DNA of 64,000 nucleotides from Pelotalea chapellei (GTDB taxonomy: Bacteria > Desulfobacterota > Desulfuromonadia > Geobacterales > Pseudopelobacteraceae). This document shows positions 18,125 through 26,263 of this stretch, one piece after another. A model generated the notes under the pieces. The model made no database searches. It was given only the letters and a program-made list of their open reading frames with translations, and was not told where the DNA came from. The stretch lies in NCBI RefSeq assembly GCF_018531195.1, contig NZ_JAHDYS010000008.1, forward strand, positions 62,001-126,000. The letters are read 5' to 3'. A program made the position numbers and the translations under genes. The first letter of the stretch is position 1. The number at the start of each line of letters is the position of its first letter.

Positions 18125-20143
18125 TTATAGCGTGACAAGCGCCATACGATAGCATCTCAAGCACCTATCAGCCTCTGCCTGAGCCGTGGCATCGCTGAAA
18201 CCCAGCTCTACCTCGCCATAGTTGCCTTTCGCAGCACGCTCACGGCCATGGACTTCTTTCTGGTTGGCGCGCCCGGCTGCATCAAGACAGGCTACGTTTT
18301 CATTCTTGTCGTACACGCCCAGGTAGGTCAGCAGATCCTCAAAGATATCTTCTTCACTCAGATAAGCCTTTCCTTCCTCAAGCCAGCGTTGAATGACAAA
18401 CGATGCCCTGTGTGCATTGCCTACGCAAGCCACCACGGTTAGCGGACCAATTTCTGCATCGCCACCGGCAAAAACACCATCACAGTCGGTAATCAAGGAG
18501 CGCGAAAGAGGGTTGCCCATGCCGTCCTTGAGGTCTTTGCCAGCTGCGTCCTTCAGTGGCAGGTATTTCGTAAGCACGGTATTCCATTTCGAAATGTCGA
18601 TACCCATATCAGGGGGTATGAAGCCAAGATCCGGATCCTGGCCAATTGCTGGAATAACAGTATCGCACTCAACGATGAACTCGCTGCCAGGCACCGGTTC
18701 AGGACGGCGGCGTCCCGATGCGTCAGGTTCGCCCATGGCCATGCGTACACATTCGACACCCGTTACCTGTTCATTCGCGTCGACTATTATTTTTGTTGGC
18801 AGCACTTGGAATTCGAATTTGACACCTTCTTCGTCAGCACCGTCAACTTCCCATACATCAGCAGGCATCTCCTTGCGGGAGCGTCGGTAGAGCAGAATCG
18901 ACTCTTCGGCGCCTTCACGCAGGGCAACCCTGACGCAGTCAATGGCGGTGTTTCCGCCGCCTACAACACAGACCTTCTTACCCATGCCGGTCGGTCTGCC
19001 CATGTAGGCTTCGCGCAGGAAGTCGATTCCGCCTGGAAGAAAGCCTTTGTAGCCTTTGTCCTCACCTTCGACGCCCATCGGCTTGGAGCGGTGTGCCCCC
19101 GGGGCAAGGAAAACAGCGTCATGCTTCTTTTTCAGTTCCGGCAGGGAGATGTCCTTGCCAACGCGGCAGTTATAGACGATATCCACACCCATAGCGGCGA
19201 TGATATCAATGTCCCTCTGCAGAATGTGGCGCGGCATGCGGTAGGCTGGAATGCCGACGGCAATCATTCCGCCGCCAAAACCCTCGGGAAGTGCTTCATA
19301 AATGGTACAGTGGTAGCCCTCAAGGGCCAGGTAATATGCACAGGCCAGTCCGGCAGGACCAGCGCCGACAATGCCGACTGTCTTGCTTTTCTTTGGTTTG
19401 GGTGTCATTGGCGGTTGCAGTTTGTGCAGCCACTCATAATCTGATGCCGAGCGCTTCAACACCATGATATTGATGGAATCATCCACATTTTTGCGGCGGC
19501 AGGCGGTTTCGCAGGGATGGGGGCAGACCCGGCCGCAGACTGACGGAAGGGGCATACTTTCCCGGATTGTTTTCAGTGAATCCCCGAACTGATAGTTTTT
19601 AATGGCTTCAATATAGCCTGGAATATCGATATGGGCGGGGCACTTGTCCATGCAAGGAGCGGTAAGCTTGTGGATGTAACTCTGGGCAGAGGGCAGGCGC
19701 TTGCCGTGGATGTAGGCCAGGAAGTCCTCACGGAAATGGGTGACTGCATCGAACACAGGCGTCGTGGCGCTCTGGCAGAGGGTGCACTTGCAATGTTTCA
19801 GCACGTCAGTCAGGTCGCCGACAGTGTCCAGATCGGCTTCGCTGGCCTTGCCGTCCAAAACATCCTGAAGCAGATCCATCAGCACCTTTGTGCCTTTTTT
19901 GCCAGGCGTACATCTTCCACAGCAGAAAAGTTTCTGGACACGCTTCATATATTCGGCGGCCATGGCCGGAACATCCACGCTCTTGTCAAAAAGAATGAGG
20001 CCGTCCCATCCCATGAAGCTTCTCAGGGGGCGTTCACCGTCAAAAGCGACCGGTAGCTTGAAGCTTACAGCTGCTGGTTCTCCGGAGACATTCCTGTTGT
20101 CAATTGTATTTCTACCCCACGTGGAAAAAACTACCTGAGCCAC
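18125..20143 (-). CDS. sfrB: SfrB-like NAD(P)H oxidoreductase: NuoF iron-sulfur tail fused to a GltD-type domain
   Basis: The 672-residue product starts at a GTG (20143) five bases after a GGAGG; a TTG four codons earlier is less likely. Residues about 60-125 look like the C-terminal 4Fe-4S domain of NuoF, with CCGRCTPGKKGT (C74, C75, C78) and CKCTLC (C118, C120, C123). The rest is a glutamate-synthase small-subunit type module: two Cys motifs (CMDKCPAHIDIPG and CGRVCPHPCETAC), an FAD fold GIVGAGPAGLACAYYLA near 260, an NADPH fold VVGGGNTAIDCVRVA near 395, and a terminal RCLRC. This matches the beta subunit of SfrAB. FMN- and NADH-binding parts of NuoF are missing, so it is not a normal NuoF. 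Confidence 0.78.
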   Translation of the reverse strand: MAQVVFSTWGRNTIDNRNVSGEPAAVSFKLPVAFDGERPLRSFMGWDGLILFDKSVDVPAMAAEYMKRVQKLFCCGRCTPGKKGTKVLMDLLQDVLDGKASEADLDTVGDLTDVLKHCKCTLCQSATTPVFDAVTHFREDFLAYIHGKRLPSAQSYIHKLTAPCMDKCPAHIDIPGYIEAIKNYQFGDSLKTIRESMPLPSVCGRVCPHPCETACRRKNVDDSINIMVLKRSASDYEWLHKLQPPMTPKPKKSKTVGIVGAGPAGLACAYYLALEGYHCTIYEALPEGFGGGMIAVGIPAYRMPRHILQRDIDIIAAMGVDIVYNCRVGKDISLPELKKKHDAVFLAPGAHRSKPMGVEGEDKGYKGFLPGGIDFLREAYMGRPTGMGKKVCVVGGGNTAIDCVRVALREGAEESILLYRRSRKEMPADVWEVDGADEEGVKFEFQVLPTKIIVDANEQVTGVECVRMAMGEPDASGRRRPEPVPGSEFIVECDTVIPAIGQDPDLGFIPPDMGIDISKWNTVLTKYLPLKDAAGKDLKDGMGNPLSRSLITDCDGVFAGGDAEIGPLTVVACVGNAHRASFVIQRWLEEGKAYLSEEDIFEDLLTYLGVYDKNENVACLDAAGRANQKEVHGRERAAKGNYGEVELGFSDATAQAEADRCLRCYRMALVTL

Positions 20144-20450
20144 ACGAACCTCCAAAAACCGGCCCCCTGAAAATGCGGGGTTAAGTACTTGTATTTATAA
20201 CTAAAAAAATGATTTAAAAATTGTATACAGTATGCATCTTTATCATAATAGCAAACGAGAAATCAAGGGAAAAAATAATGGCTTACCTTCACTTTCCGTG
20301 GATTCCCAGTTTTCCAAATCTATGATATAGAGTGACTTCCGCACCAGTACTGATCTCTGCCGGTCAATCTATCCGGATGGCGTGCGGTTAAAGGAAATTT
20401 ATTTATTTCGTGGCCTATAATATAAGAAATACTAGAACGGGAGGGATGGC
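20144..20450. other. Divergent intergenic region between sfrB-like and M29 genes
   Basis: These 307 bases hold no open frame of note. They are A/T-rich around 20190-20260 and must carry promoters for both directions. The best plus-strand candidate is listed separately. A TATAAT at 20416-20421 has no convincing -35 partner. No repeat or structured RNA was recognised. Confidence 0.6.
20221..20249 (+). promoter_or_regulatory. Candidate sigma-70-type promoter
   Basis: TTGTAT (20221-20226) and CATAAT (20244-20249) are separated by 17 bases and point towards the M29/mqnD pair about 200 bases away. It is a pattern match only; a leader of that length would be unusual for these genes. Confidence 0.3.
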
Positions 20451-21581
20451 ATGAAGGACTTTGACAGAGCATTCCGGTCGTTGTTTGAAGTCAACATGGG
20501 AATCGATTCCAAGGAACGGGTACTGGTATTCAGTGATATCATCCGGCCTGATGAATTATTGTCCGTCGCAGATCGCGACCGCCGACAGCGACTCAATGCC
20601 ACTGCCCGTCAGGTAGCCGATTTCGCTGCACGCAGCTGGGGTAATGCGTCTTTTGTGGAGTTCCCTGCTACCTTGACATCAGGTGTAGAGCCTCCTGAAG
20701 CACTCTGGCTGGAGACATTCGGCAGTGAGGCTGTAAATGAGCTGGACGGGGCAGGTCTTCTGGCACTTCTGCTGACCAAGAGTGCCAGCGCTGAGCAAAT
20801 CAGCAGAGCCAGAGAGATCGTTGTTTCACACCAGCAAGATGCAGCTGATGTAATCATAGCCATGAGCAACAATTCCACCAGCCATACCCGCTACCGTGCC
20901 CTGGCGAATGCAACGGGAGCTCGGTTTGCCAGTCTGCCCCACTTTGACCCGGAGATGTTCCACACATCCATGGCTGTTGACTGGAGCGTGCTTGCCGCTC
21001 GCACGGCACGTCTTGTGGCCGCCATCAACAAGGCAGAATGGATTCGCATCACAACCCCCAACGGAACAGATATGCATATCTGCAAACAGTCCCGCAATGC
21101 GGAGGGGGATGACGGATTGCTTACAGCGCGCGGCAGTTTCGGAAACCTGCCGGCCGGAGAGGCTTATTTCGCACCACTGGAAGGCAAAAGTTACGGCACC
21201 ATGGTCCTGGAGTGGGGGCCGACGCGCAAACTTGATGAACCGCTCCGTCTGACTGTGGAGCAAGGGCAGGTTACTGCCCTGGAGGGAAATGATCCCCATC
21301 GCAGAAAACTGGAGGAACGCTTTGCCGAGAACAGCACCTGCCGCAATCTGGCTGAACTCGGGATCGGCACCAACGACAAGGCCAGCCGGCCTGACAATGT
21401 ACTCGAAGCTGAAAAAATACTGGGTACCGTCCACATGGCCCTTGGCGATAACTCCGGATTCGGTGGCAAGGTCAGCGCCCCCTTTCACGAAGATTACGTT
21501 TTTTATCGTCCAACTCTGACTGCCATCATGAAGGATTCCACCGAGCAGGTGCTTATCGATGACGGGAGGATGCTGGTATGA
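20451..21581 (+). CDS. M29-family metallo-aminopeptidase
   Basis: The 376-residue protein resembles the M29 (aminopeptidase T/AmpS) family of cytoplasmic dinuclear-metal aminopeptidases, which remove N-terminal residues from peptides. The C-terminal half carries the family's conserved blocks: NLPAGEAYFAP near residue 225, ELGIGTN near 300, EKILGTVHMALGDN near 324 and FHEDYVFYRPT near 345, which together supply the Glu, His and Asp ligands. A GGGAGGG ribosome site precedes the ATG. Its TGA overlaps the mqnD start (ATGA), so the two are co-translated, though no functional link to menaquinone is obvious. Confidence 0.85.
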   Translation: MKDFDRAFRSLFEVNMGIDSKERVLVFSDIIRPDELLSVADRDRRQRLNATARQVADFAARSWGNASFVEFPATLTSGVEPPEALWLETFGSEAVNELDGAGLLALLLTKSASAEQISRAREIVVSHQQDAADVIIAMSNNSTSHTRYRALANATGARFASLPHFDPEMFHTSMAVDWSVLAARTARLVAAINKAEWIRITTPNGTDMHICKQSRNAEGDDGLLTARGSFGNLPAGEAYFAPLEGKSYGTMVLEWGPTRKLDEPLRLTVEQGQVTALEGNDPHRRKLEERFAENSTCRNLAELGIGTNDKASRPDNVLEAEKILGTVHMALGDNSGFGGKVSAPFHEDYVFYRPTLTAIMKDSTEQVLIDDGRMLV

Positions 21582-22411
21582 CCACGCCCCTTACCTTGGG
21601 ATTTTCGCCGTGCCCCAATGACACCTTCATGTTTTATCCCCTGGTGCACGGGTTGGTTGATACCGGCGGCCTGTCATATCGGGAGCGGCTGGAAGATGTT
21701 GAGACCCTTAACCAGCTGGCGCTGGGGAGCGAACTTGATGTCAGCAAGGTTTCCTACCATGCTCTCGGCCATATCCGCGATGACTATGCCCTGCTTCGCT
21801 CCGGCAGTGCTTTGGGAAGGGGGTGCGGACCTTTGCTGGTTTCGGCCGCAGAGGTGAACCCAACTGATCTGGCGGGCAAGACAATCGCTGTGCCGGGTCG
21901 CTTCACAACTGCACTGTTGCTGCTGCGCCTGTTCGACCCATCTTTACACAATTTTATCGAAATGCCCTTTCATGAAGTGATGGAAGCCGTATTGAGCGGA
22001 AATGCCGACGCTGGGCTGATAATTCATGAATCACGCTTTACCTACCAGGGCTACGGCCTGCACAAACTGCTTGATCTTGGGGAATGGTGGGAGAATGAGA
22101 CCGGGCTGCCGATCCCGCTGGGAGGTATCGTTGCCCGGAGATCGCTTGGAAAAGAAACTGTCAGCGCCGTGGAGCGGGCCCTCGGCAGGGGAGTAGAGTA
22201 TGCCCGCAGTCATCCTGATGAGGCTGCACGGTACATCTGTGAGCACGCCCAGGAAATGAGCGCCGAAGTCTGTGCTGCCCACATCAACCTGTATGTGAAT
22301 GATTTTTCCGCCGACCTCGGTGATGAAGGTGTGCAGGCCATCCGGTGTCTGATGGAGAGGGCAGAGCAGGCGGGGATAGTTCCACGCTCCGAGGCGCCAC
22401 TGTTTTTCTAG
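21578..22411 (+). CDS. mqnD: 1,4-dihydroxy-6-naphthoate synthase MqnD
   Basis: MqnD cleaves cyclic dehypoxanthinyl futalosine to 1,4-dihydroxy-6-naphthoate in the futalosine route to menaquinone. The 277-residue product has the family start TLGFSPCPNDTFMFYPLVHG and the periplasmic-binding-protein-like fold, with SKVSYHALGH near residue 57 and the catalytic-histidine region LIIHESRFTYQG near 146. A second pathway gene, mqnB, lies at 33615. The gene is coupled to the M29 peptidase. Confidence 0.92.
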   Translation: MTTPLTLGFSPCPNDTFMFYPLVHGLVDTGGLSYRERLEDVETLNQLALGSELDVSKVSYHALGHIRDDYALLRSGSALGRGCGPLLVSAAEVNPTDLAGKTIAVPGRFTTALLLLRLFDPSLHNFIEMPFHEVMEAVLSGNADAGLIIHESRFTYQGYGLHKLLDLGEWWENETGLPIPLGGIVARRSLGKETVSAVERALGRGVEYARSHPDEAARYICEHAQEMSAEVCAAHINLYVNDFSADLGDEGVQAIRCLMERAEQAGIVPRSEAPLFF

Positions 22412-22514
22412 CAGGATGTTGAAAAACAGCCATCTCGCCGCCGTCCTCAGGTGCGACGATCTGGTTATTTTTGAACAACCTGAGCCTGCTAGAGAACATA
22501 AGGTTTTATCTACT

Positions 22515-22556
22515 AATCAAAAGGCCACGATGGATATTCCTCGTGGCCTTTTGATT
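22515..22556. terminator. Bidirectional terminator between mqnD and the M48 protease gene
   Basis: Arms 22515-22530 and 22541-22556 are perfectly complementary over 16 bases (core AAAAGGCCACGA / TCGTGGCCTTTT) around a ten-base loop. The A- and T-rich outer parts make it work on both strands, ending the plus-strand M29-mqnD unit and the minus-strand nuo operon. Confidence 0.85.
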
Positions 22557-22574
22557 TAATCGTGCGGATTATTT

Positions 22575-23369
22575 TTACTTTTTGTAGTACTCCATCGCTT
22601 TCGGGATCAGTTTCTTGATGTTCGCGATTCTGGTCGCGTCAGAAGGGTGGGTGCTGAGAAATTCCGGCGGCGCCTGTCCTCCCTTCTGGGCAGCCATCCG
22701 CTCCCAGAATGTCACCGCTTCATTGGGGTCATAACCGGCCATTGCCATGAAAATCAGTCCCAGCTGATCAGCTTCACTCTCCTGCAGACGGCCATAGGGA
22801 AGGATTGCGCCGTACTGGGCACCCGCCCCATAGGCGGCCATCCAGAGCTGCTGTGTCTGTGCAGGTTTGGTGGAGAGGGCGGTCGAAAGCGCCACTCCAC
22901 CCATCTGGGCCAGCAATCCCTGGCTCATACGCTCATTGCCATGTTCCGCAATGGCATGGGCGATTTCGTGTCCCAGTACTACGGCGAGGCCGGTTTCATT
23001 TTTTGCCACCGGCAGGAGGCCGGTATACACCACAACCTTGCCCCCTGGCATGCACCAGGCATTGACCTGTTTGTCCTCGACCAGATTGAATTCCCATTTG
23101 TAATCAGCAAGACGCTGGCTCTGGCCCTTTTCCGCAAAATAGCGTTCAACAGCATTCTGGATCTTGCCGCCGACCCGCTTGACCATCTGGGTCTGCTCTT
23201 GGTTGGTGCTGACTTTGTGCTCTTTAATAAACTGGTCGTACTGCTGCAAACTCATGGACATCATGGATGATCCCGGAATCAGGTTGAGCTGGGATCTTCC
23301 GGTAATGGGGACCGTGCTGCAGGCGGTGAGGGATACAAGGCAGACAAGCAGGACAAGGTAATGTGCCAT
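22575..23369 (-). CDS. M48-family zinc metalloprotease lipoprotein
   Basis: The 264-residue product starts with a lipoprotein signal: a hydrophobic stretch and the lipobox LTAC with Cys17 as the modified residue, so it should sit in the periplasm on a membrane. The zinc motif HEIAH is at residues 134-138 and a third ligand lies in ESEADQLGLIFMAMAGYDP near 200. This matches the LoiP/YcaL/BepA-like M48 proteases that degrade or help assemble outer-membrane proteins. It follows nuoN after 18 bases and has its own AAGGAG site, so it is the last gene of the nuo operon. The link to complex I is positional only. Confidence 0.88.
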   Translation of the reverse strand: MAHYLVLLVCLVSLTACSTVPITGRSQLNLIPGSSMMSMSLQQYDQFIKEHKVSTNQEQTQMVKRVGGKIQNAVERYFAEKGQSQRLADYKWEFNLVEDKQVNAWCMPGGKVVVYTGLLPVAKNETGLAVVLGHEIAHAIAEHGNERMSQGLLAQMGGVALSTALSTKPAQTQQLWMAAYGAGAQYGAILPYGRLQESEADQLGLIFMAMAGYDPNEAVTFWERMAAQKGGQAPPEFLSTHPSDATRIANIKKLIPKAMEYYKK

Positions 23370-23387
23370 AAAAATTCTCCTTTTGGT

Positions 23388-24782
23388 TCAGGGTAGTATT
23401 CGTTTAAGCAGTTCCAGCAGCGGCTGAGGATAAATGCCCAGAAAGAGCGTTGTCAGAGTCGGAATCGCCAAGGCTGTCATCCCGGCGACAGAAAGAGGGG
23501 GGGCATGATCAGGCTGTCCTTCGGGAGACTTCATGTAAAGCGTCACCACCACCCGCAGATAGAAGAAGACAGCTACCAGTGCGGTAAGTATAGCCATGAT
23601 TGCCAATGATGTTTCACCGCTGCGAAGCGCGGCAGCAAATATGGCAAATTTAGCCATGAAGCCGGCCGTCGGCGGAATACCAGCCAGTGAAAACAAAGCG
23701 ACTGCCAGTGCCGCTCCGGCCGCAGGATTTCTGTAACCGAGTCCCCGGTACTGTTCAAGTTCATCCCTGTCATGGTCCCCTGACAATAATGAAACAGCTC
23801 CAAATGTGGCAAGGCCGGCTGCCGCATACATCACAGCATAAAACACTGCTGCCGGTCTGCCGCCTGACGGCGCTGCCACAAGGGACAAGGCAACATACCC
23901 CATCTGGGCGATGGAGGACCAGGCCAGCATGCGCTTGATGCTTCTCTGCAGCAGAGCTGCCAGATTCCCGCTCACAAAAGAGAGTAGTGCCAGCATCCAG
24001 AAGATGTCGTGGATTCCGCGCCAGCTCTCCACGAGCGGTATGAAGAGCAGCAGGGCTGCGAGGGAAGCTGCTTTTGAGGCAGTGGAGAGCAGCGCGGTGA
24101 CCGGTGCCGGAGCCCCCTGGTACACATCCGGTGTCCAGAGGTGGGCCGGAACCAGGGAAAGCTTGAAGGCCAGGCCCAGCAGAACCAGGCAGCTCCCTGC
24201 AATAAAAAGGGGGTCAATGACTTGCATTGCCACCAGCTCAGCCAGCCGGAGAGTGCCGCGGCTGCAATAGATCAGGGCAATGCCCATGGAAAGAAGGGCT
24301 GCCGACAGGGTGCCGTTGAGCAGATATTTCAGCCCCGCTTCACCGCCATGCTCGGACCTCCGTTCAATGGCAACCATTATATAAAAAGCAAAAGTGAACG
24401 ACTCCAGCCCGATGAAGAGCATCACCAGGTTGTTGGCAGCACAGGCTGCCCCCATACCGGTCAGGGCGAATAGCAATGTTGCGGGGAATTCCTCGCCGGT
24501 GATGCCCCGGCGACAGTTGTATTCCCAGGCAAGCAACAGTGCCACGAGCCCGGTTCCATAAAGGAAGACTGAAAAAAAACGGGAAAATGAGGTGATTGCT
24601 AAACCGGGCATCACAGCATCTGCCGGCATTGCAATACTCCAGATCAGTGCGGCAGCCGCACAGGCAGCAGCTATCCCGTAAAGGTAACCTCCGGGGCGGA
24701 CCGCTCCTGTCAGAAGCAGCAGCACACTGCCACCTGCCAGGATGAGCAGCGGCATGATGGCCAATAGTTGCTCCGCTGTCAT
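23388..24782 (-). CDS. nuoN: NADH-quinone oxidoreductase subunit N
   Basis: NuoN is one of the three antiporter-like proton-pumping subunits of the complex I membrane arm. The 464-residue protein is nearly all transmembrane. It contains ESFTFAFYIMVA near residue 127 (with the conserved Glu), HLWTPDVYQGAPAPVTALLSTASKAA near 216 and the RMLAWSSIAQMGY segment near 285. The start overlaps the nuoM stop by four bases. Confidence 0.95.
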   Translation of the reverse strand: MTAEQLLAIMPLLILAGGSVLLLLTGAVRPGGYLYGIAAACAAAALIWSIAMPADAVMPGLAITSFSRFFSVFLYGTGLVALLLAWEYNCRRGITGEEFPATLLFALTGMGAACAANNLVMLFIGLESFTFAFYIMVAIERRSEHGGEAGLKYLLNGTLSAALLSMGIALIYCSRGTLRLAELVAMQVIDPLFIAGSCLVLLGLAFKLSLVPAHLWTPDVYQGAPAPVTALLSTASKAASLAALLLFIPLVESWRGIHDIFWMLALLSFVSGNLAALLQRSIKRMLAWSSIAQMGYVALSLVAAPSGGRPAAVFYAVMYAAAGLATFGAVSLLSGDHDRDELEQYRGLGYRNPAAGAALAVALFSLAGIPPTAGFMAKFAIFAAALRSGETSLAIMAILTALVAVFFYLRVVVTLYMKSPEGQPDHAPPLSVAGMTALAIPTLTTLFLGIYPQPLLELLKRILP

Positions 24783-26263
24783 GGCGTTCCTCCGGTCAGC
24801 AGTTGTACCGGCACGTGCAGCATTTCCAGCAGCGGTGCGGGGTGAATCCCCATCCAGATGTCCAGCAGGGCGAGTATCGCAAGAATGCCGATCTCTCTCG
24901 GGTTGAGATCATTAAGTGAGAGCGGCTGGCGCTCCTTCTGGAAAACCACCTCCTGAACCAGGCGGACCATATAGATCAAAGGGAACACGATCCCGCAGAA
25001 AGCCAGGACAGCCACCAGCGGCGAACTTTTTATGGTTCCTGCAAGAATCAGAAACTCCCCTACAAAGTTGTTCAGGCCCGGAACTCCCATGGCCGTGACA
25101 GCAAAGAGCAGGAAGAAGAATGACCAGAGCGGGAGCTTGCCCCACAGTCCGCCAAAAGCGGCTATTTCACGGGTGTGAGCCCGCTCGTCGAGCATTCCGA
25201 CCATGCAGAAAAGGGCTGCAGTTGTTACGCCGTGATTGGCCATCTGGATGATCGCCCCTGATAATGCCACCGGCTGCCAGGCAGCTATGCCGATGGCCAC
25301 ATACCCCATATGGCCGATACTGGAGTAGGCGATCAGCCGCTTCATGTCCTGTTGGGCAAAGGCAACCAGTGAGGCATAAAAAATTCCGATCAGCGCCAGG
25401 GAGTAGAATAGCGGCGTCATCATCTGGGCTGCCTGGGGGAAAAGCGGATAACCAAAACGGATAAGGGCGTAACTGCCGGTCTTGAGCAGCAGGCCGGCCA
25501 GGATGACGCTGCCGGCAGTGGGGGCATCGGTGTGGGCATCAGGCAGCCAGGTATGCAGAGGGAAGAGCGGAAATTTTATGGCAAAGGCCAGGAAAAAAGC
25601 GGCATACAGCCACAATTGTGTTTCCAGCGGCAGCTGAACCTTGAGCAGTTCCTGCAGCTGAAAGCTGGAGACGCCGGTCTGTTGAGCATACAGCAGGTGC
25701 AGGGCGATGATCGCCAGTAGCATCAACAATGAACCGGACATGGTGAAGAGAAAAAACTTAAGGGTGGAATAGAGGCGTCTGCCGTGGCCCCAGATGCCGA
25801 TCAGGAAGAACATCGGAATCAGCATCATCTCCCAGAACAGATAGAACAGAGCTAGGTCGAGCGCCAGGAAGACGCCCATGATGCCGGCCTCCATGACCAG
25901 CATCATGGACAGGAACAGGCTGGTTCTCTCCTTGATGGAATCCCAGGAGACCGCGAGACCGACACAGAAAACAATGGCGGTCAGCATGATCATCAGCAGT
26001 GAGATGCCGTCCAAAGCCAGAGTATAGCGGATGCCGAAGGCGGGGATCCAGGGAGCATCTTCCAGCAGCAGGAAACCTTGCGGAAAGGGATTCACTGCCA
26101 ATCCCTTCCACGAAGCGTACAGCCAGAGTGCCAAGGTCAGTTCCGTCAGCGCAACTACCAGAGCGATGGGGCGAGCCAAACGACGGCAGTTCCATGCTGG
26201 AAGGAGCAGAAGGCAGCCTGCCAGGGGAAGGAAGACCAGGATGGACAGAATCGGGATGCTCAT
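24779..26263 (-). CDS. nuoM: NADH-quinone oxidoreductase subunit M
   Basis: NuoM is the second antiporter-like subunit of complex I. From the ATG at 26263, which overlaps the nuoL stop in an ATGA, it has 494 residues in about 14 membrane helices. Conserved features are FYLFWEMMLIPMFFLIGIWG near 135 with the key Glu, FPLHTWLPDAHTDAPTAGSV near 220 with the proton-path Lys just before, and RLIAYSSIGHMGYVAIG near 300. A start seven residues further upstream is open but would run into nuoL. Confidence 0.96.
   Translation of the reverse strand: MSIPILSILVFLPLAGCLLLLPAWNCRRLARPIALVVALTELTLALWLYASWKGLAVNPFPQGFLLLEDAPWIPAFGIRYTLALDGISLLMIMLTAIVFCVGLAVSWDSIKERTSLFLSMMLVMEAGIMGVFLALDLALFYLFWEMMLIPMFFLIGIWGHGRRLYSTLKFFLFTMSGSLLMLLAIIALHLLYAQQTGVSSFQLQELLKVQLPLETQLWLYAAFFLAFAIKFPLFPLHTWLPDAHTDAPTAGSVILAGLLLKTGSYALIRFGYPLFPQAAQMMTPLFYSLALIGIFYASLVAFAQQDMKRLIAYSSIGHMGYVAIGIAAWQPVALSGAIIQMANHGVTTAALFCMVGMLDERAHTREIAAFGGLWGKLPLWSFFFLLFAVTAMGVPGLNNFVGEFLILAGTIKSSPLVAVLAFCGIVFPLIYMVRLVQEVVFQKERQPLSLNDLNPREIGILAILALLDIWMGIHPAPLLEMLHVPVQLLTGGTP

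Noticed and set aside
22412-22499. Tail sequence after mqnD that resembles the end of an insertion sequence (GCAGGATGTTGAAAAACAGCC type)
   Set aside because: Only about 90 bases, no transposase frame and no matching inverted end nearby. It may be a fragment of a dispersed repeat, but this cannot be supported from this window alone.
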